Below are positions 33,414-38,862 of a stretch of DNA of 38,862 nt, one piece after another (position 1 is the first letter of the stretch; every line of letters starts with the position of its first letter). Made by a program: the position numbers and the translations under genes. Where the stretch lies: contig CAYRKW010000029.1 of assembly GCA_964425135.1 (NCBI GenBank), forward strand, positions 1 through 38,862. The letters are read 5' to 3'. Under the pieces are notes generated by a model. That model worked only from the letters and a program-made list of their open reading frames with translations. It was not told where the DNA came from and made no database searches. This DNA is from CAYLLD01 sp964425135. GTDB taxonomy: Bacteria > Pseudomonadota > Alphaproteobacteria > Rhodobacterales > Rhodobacteraceae.

Positions 33414-34157
33414 ATGAAACTCGACTTCCAAACAGACAGCGGCATCGGCACACGCGCAAATCTTGGTATTATCGTTCTGGAAGAAGACGAAACGCTTGAG
33501 TATGAATTTCGCCAAATCCTCACCGGATCAGGCATAGCGCTGCACACCAACCGCATCCCCATGGCAGCGCACGTCCGACCCGACACGCTCGCCAGCATGG
33601 AGACCGCTCTGCCTGCTGCCGCCCAGCGTCTGCCATCGGCTCCACAATTCAGCGCCATCGGCTTTGGCTGCACATCCGCATCCTCTGTCATCGGTTCAGA
33701 CCGCGTCGCAGCCGCAATTACATCTGTCTGCAAAGGCGCCGAAGTCACCGACCCGCTCGCCGCGATCATCGCCGCCTGCAAAGCGCTGGATGCCAAGCGC
33801 ATAGGGTTCGTCACGCCCTATATCGCCGAGGTTTCCGCCCTCATGCGCGACAAACTCACCAACGCGAGCCTGGAGATCGTCAGTTTCGGCTCCTTCGAAG
33901 AAGGCAACGACCAAATCGTCGCGCGGATCACGCCAGCCTCAATCCTGGCGGCCATCAAATCCGTCGCCGCCCAAGCCCCTATCGATGCCGTCGTCGTCTC
34001 CTGCACCAATCTGCGCTGCCTCGATATCCTGCGCGATGCAGAAACCGCCATCGGCGCGCCGGTTATTTCCAGCAATCAGGCGCTCGCCTGGCACATGCTA
34101 CGTCTTGCAGGGATTGACGACAAATCCCCCGCATTCGGCAAGCTCTTCGAGACCTGA
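33414..34157 (+). CDS. Asp/Glu racemase-superfamily protein (maleate isomerase / arylmalonate decarboxylase type)
   Basis: A 247-residue enzyme with the paired cysteines of cofactor-independent racemases and maleate cis-trans isomerases: Cys86 in GFGCTSASSVIG and Cys197 in VVSCTNLRC. Arylmalonate decarboxylase has only one of these, so an isomerase or racemase is favoured. GAGG lies 7 nt before ATG 33414, 9 nt after the M24 stop. It is the last gene of the operon. The closest named relatives I recall are maleate isomerase and EutA of hydroxyectoine catabolism. The substrate is unknown. Confidence 0.82.
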   Translation: MKLDFQTDSGIGTRANLGIIVLEEDETLEYEFRQILTGSGIALHTNRIPMAAHVRPDTLASMETALPAAAQRLPSAPQFSAIGFGCTSASSVIGSDRVAAAITSVCKGAEVTDPLAAIIAACKALDAKRIGFVTPYIAEVSALMRDKLTNASLEIVSFGSFEEGNDQIVARITPASILAAIKSVAAQAPIDAVVVSCTNLRCLDILRDAETAIGAPVISSNQALAWHMLRLAGIDDKSPAFGKLFET

Positions 34158-34166
34158 CCGCTCAGG
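34153..34166. terminator. Short hairpin spanning both stop codons of convergent genes
   Basis: CCTGA (34153-34157) and TCAGG (34162-34166) pair around CCGC and are followed by CCTTTT on the plus strand. The left arm contains the racemase stop and the right arm the complement of the glycosyltransferase stop. The stem is short, so it is a possible rather than certain terminator. Confidence 0.4.
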
Positions 34167-35706
34167 CCTTTTCGACCAAACACGTCGCATATTTCTTTTC
34201 TTTGGCCAGCACCGTCACATCGCCCAATTCCTTGAGGTACCGCACCCCCCGCGATCCGGTGCGAATATCAAGGATGATCGCCCCGCCCGAGACAACATTC
34301 TCGCGATACAGCGCATCATATGTCTGCGCCGCATAGTGAAACCCGCAGGAAATCATACTGACTACAAGATCAACCTCACCAACCGCGCTCAGATCATCGG
34401 TCTTGGGGTTGATTGTGATAATCCGCTCATTCGGCACGCCGTTATCCGTCAAAAACTTCCGCGCCACATCGAGCGACGCATATCCTGCACCTTCATCCTG
34501 AAACCCGAAATGCCGCACCTCGCTGTCCTCAATATCTATCAGGACAATGTCGCAATCATACGCGCGATACATCATCAGATCGAAAAACGCATAGCCGCAG
34601 CCGATATCGACAATCCGCCCCGGCTCCAGCTTGTCGAGCGACGGGGCCATCACATCAAACGCCGTGCGTATCTCGCTCCACGCCCGCGCCGCAATCGACG
34701 CGCCCTCTTGGCTCACAAATTCCATCAGCGGCGTACTGTCTCCAGCACTCCAGGCCGCAATCATCGACCCGTCCCCCACGACCGAGGACCGTTGCAGGCA
34801 GACATTCACCAGATCCGCATCCCCCAGCGCCTCAAAATTCACCGCCTTTGCGTCAATCCGGTTGTCGCTGCCATCCATCAAATGCATCGTCTTGGCCGGA
34901 TCAATCTTATGCGCCGCCAAAATCCTGTCCGCATAAGACCCCACCGGCGGCACCCCGCCCCATTTAAGCGCCATGCGCCGAAACCGCCGCCCCCACAGAT
35001 GCACCGACACCGTGTTCTCGGTCAGCATCTCGCGCACCTGCGCAATCTTCCCGGGCCGAAAGAACAAACCCCGGAACTCGAACGGCACCGGATAAAGCAC
35101 CTCCTGGGGCTGACTATACTCCGCCTCTCCGGTCACATTCAGAAAATGCGTCAGCGCGGTTGGCCCCCAAACCCCCCACGGCATTTTCGACACATGCACC
35201 GGATTGCCCGCCGCCTTGTGCTGCGCCAAATCCTCTTTCTCCCGGTCCGACGCCCACGGCGGTATGGGATACTCATCAGAGGTAAACGCCAACATCGCTT
35301 TGAGCGTTGCGCTTTCCACGGGCAGACGCAAAACGCCGTTGTTGATCTTCCCGCCCTTCGCGCCCAACAGCCCGTGATAATGCCCATGGCCCGGCACCCG
35401 CAACGGCGCGTGGCAATAGGCGTCCGTATCAATCCAGACATACTCCGTCTGGGTCATCAACCGCAGCCGAAACAAATCCGCATGATAGGCAGGCGAGCCC
35501 GTGCGCTCGTGCCGAATGATCGTCTCGCTAGGCAAAATCTCCGCCGCATCTTTGGTCACAACCCCATCCGGCACACCATCAACCGGCGCATAGGAGAACA
35601 ACACAACCTCATGCCCGTGATCCACGAACGATTTGAGGCAAACCTGCTCCAGCCACGACAATTCCGTACCAATCCACAGCGATGCAACGGTGGGTAATTG
35701 CGCCAT
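34162..35706 (-). CDS. Glycosyltransferase (GT32-like) fused to a SAM-dependent methyltransferase
   Basis: A 514-residue two-domain protein. The start is the ATG ending at 35706, with GAGG just upstream; an in-frame TTG five codons earlier is less likely. The N-terminal half looks like an alpha-1,4-glycosyltransferase/GT32 domain: HADLFRLRLM, then the DxD motif WIDTDAYCHAPL at residues 91-102, and NNGVLRLPVES. The C-terminal half holds a Rossmann methyltransferase motif, GRIVDIGCGYAFFDLM, around residue 366, followed by VLIDIEDSE as the acidic motif II. No signal or membrane segment is seen. It may build and methylate a surface sugar or small glycoside. It stands alone, divergent from hslV. 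Confidence 0.78.
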   Translation of the reverse strand: MAQLPTVASLWIGTELSWLEQVCLKSFVDHGHEVVLFSYAPVDGVPDGVVTKDAAEILPSETIIRHERTGSPAYHADLFRLRLMTQTEYVWIDTDAYCHAPLRVPGHGHYHGLLGAKGGKINNGVLRLPVESATLKAMLAFTSDEYPIPPWASDREKEDLAQHKAAGNPVHVSKMPWGVWGPTALTHFLNVTGEAEYSQPQEVLYPVPFEFRGLFFRPGKIAQVREMLTENTVSVHLWGRRFRRMALKWGGVPPVGSYADRILAAHKIDPAKTMHLMDGSDNRIDAKAVNFEALGDADLVNVCLQRSSVVGDGSMIAAWSAGDSTPLMEFVSQEGASIAARAWSEIRTAFDVMAPSLDKLEPGRIVDIGCGYAFFDLMMYRAYDCDIVLIDIEDSEVRHFGFQDEGAGYASLDVARKFLTDNGVPNERIITINPKTDDLSAVGEVDLVVSMISCGFHYAAQTYDALYRENVVSGGAIILDIRTGSRGVRYLKELGDVTVLAKEKKYATCLVEKA

Positions 35707-35824
35707 ATCTGCCTCATCCAAGCCTATTATGTTCGCCGACTATATACCAATACCCATTAACCAAAAGAGTCGGGCACTGGTGTTTGCTCACACGGCTCCA
35801 TATATATCCCGGCAAGGCAAGCAA

Positions 35825-36400
35825 ATGGAGTGGGCACGCGTGTCAGACACAGATCAATTCCCCGGTTGGCACGGTACAACCATCGTTGGCGTGAAAAAAG
35901 ACGGCAAATGCGTGGTTGCGGGTGATGGACAGGTCTCATTGGGCCAAACCGTGATCAAAGGCACGGCACGAAAAGTCCGCCGCCTCTCTCCGGGCGGTCA
36001 GGATGTGGTCTGCGGGTTCGCCGGTTCAACGGCCGATGCCTTCACCCTTCTCGAACGGCTGGAGACCAAACTCGAAGCCACTCCGGGCCAACTGGCCCGC
36101 GCCTGCGTTGATCTGGCCAAAGACTGGCGGACAGATAAATACCTGCAAAAACTCGAAGCCATGTTGATCGTGACCGACGGCAAAGAGCTTCTCGTTGTCA
36201 CAGGCGCTGGCGATGTGCTGGAGCCCGAACACAATGTTGCTGCCATTGGCTCTGGCGGCAACTACGCTCTGGCCGCTGCCCGCGCCATGATGGACAGTAA
36301 AAAATCCGCCGAAACCATCGCCAAAGACGCGCTCAGCATCGCAGCGGATATATGCGTCTACACCAATGGCAATATGACCGTTGAGACCATCGAAAGCTGA
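35825..36400 (+). CDS. hslV: ATP-dependent protease peptidase subunit HslV
   Basis: Proteolytic subunit of the HslUV (ClpQY) protease, 191 residues from ATG 35825, with AAGG 8 nt upstream; the open frame extends further upstream without a likely start. The catalytic Thr is Thr18 in WHGTTIVGV, exposed after removal of a 17-residue propeptide as in other alphaproteobacteria. VVAGDGQVSLG, VCGFAGSTADAFTL and AIGSGGNYALAAARA are typical. HslU lies 1.2 kb downstream, separated by a membrane-protein gene. The AT-rich upstream region contains TATATA (35801-35806) without a clear -35. Confidence 0.95.
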   Translation: MEWARVSDTDQFPGWHGTTIVGVKKDGKCVVAGDGQVSLGQTVIKGTARKVRRLSPGGQDVVCGFAGSTADAFTLLERLETKLEATPGQLARACVDLAKDWRTDKYLQKLEAMLIVTDGKELLVVTGAGDVLEPEHNVAAIGSGGNYALAAARAMMDSKKSAETIAKDALSIAADICVYTNGNMTVETIES

Positions 36401-36450
36401 TCGCAATGACCTTCATCTTTCCTCAAATACTCAAATCACCTTTAAAACGC

Positions 36451-36467
36451 GCGTCCCGCAGGGACGC
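36451..36467. terminator. Perfect 7-bp hairpin after hslV
   Basis: GCGTCCC (36451-36457) and GGGACGC (36461-36467) pair around GCA. It lies 50 nt after the hslV stop and 17 nt before the next gene. No T-run follows, so it may be an attenuator or an mRNA stabiliser between hslV and the downstream genes rather than a full terminator. Confidence 0.5.
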
Positions 36468-36484
36468 ACCGCTGGATTGATCGT

Positions 36485-37576
36485 ATGTCTGAGATCGCCT
36501 CCGACGATATCCGAGCCGCCGTCGCTGCCGGCGTCATCACTGAGGAGCAGGCCGCCAAGCTCGAAATCCTCGCCGAACGCCGCCACGGCTATCGCGCCCA
36601 TATGACCGATGAAGACGAGCCCTTCGAGTTTTTCAAGGGCTTTTCCGAGATTTTCGTCGCTGTCGGCATAACGATTCTCTTCATGGGGATCGGCGCGCTG
36701 GCAACGCTTATGGCATCCTTCTCACTCGTCCCGCTTGTCGGGATGGCCTTGGCATGGGGATTTGCCGAGTACTTCACACTCAAACGCCGAATGACGCTGC
36801 CTTCCATCGTGCTATCGCTCTTTTTCGGGGCAAATGCCTTTGTCGCGGTCTCGATCCAGCTTTTCCCGACAATCAACCAGATATTCAACAGCGATGCGCT
36901 CTTTGATCCATGGCGCCCGCTTGCAATCTTCTCGATCTGTTTGCTCCTGATGATAGCCTTCTTCTTGCGCTTTCGCCTGCCGTTTTCCACCTTCATCATG
37001 GGTCTGTTTGGCATCGGGATCGTGTTTTCGCTGGCGCTCATGATTAACCCGGAAATGATCTGGGGCTTTAACGGGTTTGAATCGCTCTTTGACCTGACCA
37101 ACAACTCCAATATCGCGCTTGCAACCACAGCCTTCGGCGTCATTGCCTTTCTGTTCGCCATGGCCTTCGACATGCGCGACCCACACCGCGTCTCGCGCTA
37201 TTCGGCCTCTGCTTTCTGGCTCCACATCCTTGCAGCACCGGCGCTCGTAAACACCATCGCCTATTCCCTCCTAAACATGGGCGGCGGCACCGGTTATCTG
37301 CTGACCGCTGTCGCACTGATAATCATCACGCTCCTCGCCATCATCATCGACCGCCGTTCGTTCCTGACCGCAGGCCTGATCTACGTCGCCATCATCATCG
37401 GCTGGACGCTGTCTCAGGCCGATGGACGCTGGTCCAACATTCAAACACTTCTCATCCTCGGCGCATTCGTCACCGCCCTTGGCACATGGTGGACCCAAAT
37501 CCGTGCCGCTATCATGCGCGCGCTGCCGAATTTCCCCTTCAAACACCGACTTCCCCCCTATGCAGAGGCCCTATGA
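36485..37576 (+). CDS. DUF2157-like polytopic membrane protein between hslV and hslU
   Basis: A 363-residue integral membrane protein. The cytoplasmic-looking N-terminus contains DDIRAAVAAGVITEEQAAKLE, reminiscent of the short helical start of DUF2157 proteins. About ten hydrophobic segments follow, for example AVGITILFMGIGALATL, IFSICLLLMIAFFL and VALIIITLLAIII. The function is unknown. Its stop overlaps hslU as ATGA, so hslU translation probably depends on it. An unrelated membrane gene between the two protease subunits is unlike the direct hslV-hslU arrangement of E. coli. Confidence 0.75.
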   Translation: MSEIASDDIRAAVAAGVITEEQAAKLEILAERRHGYRAHMTDEDEPFEFFKGFSEIFVAVGITILFMGIGALATLMASFSLVPLVGMALAWGFAEYFTLKRRMTLPSIVLSLFFGANAFVAVSIQLFPTINQIFNSDALFDPWRPLAIFSICLLLMIAFFLRFRLPFSTFIMGLFGIGIVFSLALMINPEMIWGFNGFESLFDLTNNSNIALATTAFGVIAFLFAMAFDMRDPHRVSRYSASAFWLHILAAPALVNTIAYSLLNMGGGTGYLLTAVALIIITLLAIIIDRRSFLTAGLIYVAIIIGWTLSQADGRWSNIQTLLILGAFVTALGTWWTQIRAAIMRALPNFPFKHRLPPYAEAL

Positions 37577-38862
37577 CCGACCTGACACCCCGCGAGATCG
37601 TCTCCGAGCTTGACCGTTTCATCATTGGCCAGAAAGACGCCAAACGCTCCGTCGCCGTGGCCCTGCGCAACCGTTGGCGGCGCAAGCAATTGCCGGACGA
37701 TCTGATCGAGGAAGTCTACCCCAAAAACATCCTCATGATCGGCCCCACTGGGGTTGGTAAAACCGAAATATCACGCCGCTTGGCCAAACTCGCCAAGGCC
37801 CCCTTCCTGAAGGTCGAGGCCACCAAGTTCACCGAGGTCGGCTACGTGGGCCGCGATGTCGAGCAGATCGTCCGCGATCTGGTGGATGCCGCGATCATCA
37901 TGATCCGCGAGAACATGCGCGAAGAGGTCAAGGCAAACGCCCATGAAGCCGCCGAAACCCGTGTGATCGAGGCGCTGGCTGGCGAGGATGCACGCGAACA
38001 GACCCGCGAGATGTTCCGCAAAAAACTCCGCGATGGGTTGCTCGATGACAAAGAGATTGAGCTTGATGTCGCCGACACCACAAACCCCATGCAAATGTTC
38101 GACATGCCGGGTCAGCCGGGGATGAATATGGGGATGATGAACTTGGGCGACATGTTCGGCAAAGCCTTCTCGGGCCGCACCACCCGGCGCAAGATGAAGG
38201 TCAAGGACAGCTATGAGCTGCTGATCACCGAAGAGGCCGACAAGCTGGTGGATCAAGAAACGGTGACGCAATTGGCCGTCAAAGCGGTCGAGGATAACGG
38301 CATAGTCTTTCTTGATGAGATCGACAAGGTCTGCGCCCGCGCCGATGCGCGCGGTGCGGATGTGAGCCGCGAGGGCGTCCAGCGTGATTTGCTGCCGCTG
38401 ATTGAAGGCACGACCGTCTCCACCAAGCACGGGCCTGTCAAAACCGACCACATCCTCTTCATCGCCTCAGGCGCGTTTCACATCGCCAAGCCCTCGGATT
38501 TGTTGCCGGAATTGCAGGGCCGTCTGCCGATCCGGGTCGAGTTACGCGCGCTGACCGAAGAGGATTTCGTGCGCATCCTGACCGAAACCGACAACGCCCT
38601 GACCCGCCAATATGCAGGCCTGATGAAAACCGAAGGCGTGGAGGTCGAGTTCACCAAAGATGGCATCGCCGCGCTCGCCAAAATCGCCGCTGAGGTCAAC
38701 ACAGCTGTCGAAAACATTGGCGCGCGCCGCCTGCATACAGTGCTTGAGCGCGTGTTCGAAGAACTCAGCTTCCACGCCCCCGACCGCGAGGGCGAAACGG
38801 TCGTGGTCGATGCGGATTACGTGGAAAAAGAACTGGGCGAGATGTCACGGAACACGGATTTG
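37573..38862 (+). CDS. hslU: ATP-dependent protease ATPase subunit HslU (runs off the window)
   Basis: AAA+ unfoldase of the HslUV protease. ATG 37573 overlaps the previous stop (ATGA). The 430 codons present cover nearly the whole protein (about 435 residues); only the last few are missing. The N-terminus TPREIVSELDRFIIGQKDAKR, Walker A GPTGVGKT at residues 57-64, YVGRDVEQIVRDL and Walker B GIVFLDEIDK are intact. The intermediate domain contains a Met-rich stretch (MFDMPGQPGMNMGMMNLGDM), common in alphaproteobacterial HslU as far as I recall. Sensor region ELQGRLPIRVEL and ENIGARRLHTV complete the family signature. Confidence 0.95.
   Translation, partial: MTDLTPREIVSELDRFIIGQKDAKRSVAVALRNRWRRKQLPDDLIEEVYPKNILMIGPTGVGKTEISRRLAKLAKAPFLKVEATKFTEVGYVGRDVEQIVRDLVDAAIIMIRENMREEVKANAHEAAETRVIEALAGEDAREQTREMFRKKLRDGLLDDKEIELDVADTTNPMQMFDMPGQPGMNMGMMNLGDMFGKAFSGRTTRRKMKVKDSYELLITEEADKLVDQETVTQLAVKAVEDNGIVFLDEIDKVCARADARGADVSREGVQRDLLPLIEGTTVSTKHGPVKTDHILFIASGAFHIAKPSDLLPELQGRLPIRVELRALTEEDFVRILTETDNALTRQYAGLMKTEGVEVEFTKDGIAALAKIAAEVNTAVENIGARRLHTVLERVFEELSFHAPDREGETVVVDADYVEKELGEMSRNTDL

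Noticed and set aside
32250..34157. M24 plus racemase as an ectoine/hydroxyectoine degradation pair (DoeA/EutA)
   Set aside because: EutB, EutC, the DoeB-type deacetylase and ectoine transporter genes are absent. The neighbouring deacylase is of the M20 type, and the M24 N-terminus does not look like ectoine hydrolase.
33985..35697. A 570-residue open frame on the plus strand
   Set aside because: It lies antisense to the glycosyltransferase-methyltransferase gene, is very rich in Arg, His and Pro, and shows no motifs. The minus-strand protein has clear DxD and VDIGCG motifs.
35761..35824. Heat-shock (sigma-32) promoter before hslV
   Set aside because: A CTCCATATATA stretch vaguely resembles a sigma-32 -10 element, but no CTTGAAA-like -35 lies at the required distance.
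1..38862. tRNA, rRNA, insertion sequence or prophage genes
   Set aside because: No cloverleaf-like or rRNA-like stretch, transposase motif or phage structural gene was recognised on either strand.

Overview
The window looks like a chromosomal segment of a marine alphaproteobacterium of the Rhodobacterales (Roseobacter group). This rests on protein flavour and gene order: a single-domain xylose ABC ATPase, form II coxSLM, DUF3726, the FPGWHGTTI propeptide of HslV, and dense ATGA-coupled operons of moderately high GC. No rRNA, tRNA, CRISPR array, transposase or phage gene was seen. No gene-free stretch exceeds 300 bases. A run of 100 Ns (1428-1527) marks an assembly gap inside an ABC ATPase gene.

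Layout. 1-2417 (+): tail of a branched-chain amino acid (or amide/urea) ABC transporter operon, livH(partial)-livM-livG(gapped)-livF. 2418-4819 (+): an AT-richer quorum-sensing island. It holds a regulator with an N-terminal XRE helix-turn-helix, a LuxR-like autoinducer-binding region and a degenerate LuxR-type C-terminus. This abuts a luxI-family autoinducer synthase and a small HTH-only LuxR-type protein. 4835-8033 (-): xylose ABC transporter xylF-xylH-xylG. 8251-10954 (+): divergent ROK repressor xylR, overlapped by an FG-GAP/ASPIC-UnbV secreted protein. 10937-15014 (-): xylB-xylA and a coupled di-heme cytochrome c peroxidase/MauG-like gene. 15060-21287 (-): hexuronate operon uxaC-uxuB-uxuA-aldehyde dehydrogenase-DUF6065-like gene. 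21441-25142 (-): coxS-coxL-coxM, form II. 25368-26198 (+): TauE/SafE permease. 26213-27418 (-): PcaF-like thiolase. 27582-34157 (+): a six-gene peptidase/amidohydrolase/racemase operon with two proteins of unknown function and a strongly structured palindromic element. 34162-35706 (-): glycosyltransferase-methyltransferase fusion. 35825-38862 (+): hslV, a DUF2157-like membrane protein, and hslU (runs off the window).

How the genes fit together. Xylose is imported by XylFHG and converted by XylA and XylB to xylulose-5-phosphate, with XylR as the likely repressor at AT-rich palindromes. The adjacent UxaC-UxuB-UxuA set takes glucuronate to 2-keto-3-deoxygluconate. Together they would handle both monomers of glucuronoxylan, which suggests use of plant or algal debris.

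The most unusual system is the quorum-sensing locus at 2541-4786, because of its XRE/LuxR hybrid regulator. Second are the uncharacterised peptidase-racemase operon at 27582-34157 and the palindromic RNA-like element inside it at 32100-32176. All functional statements come from reading the sequence and recalling families; no database search was run.
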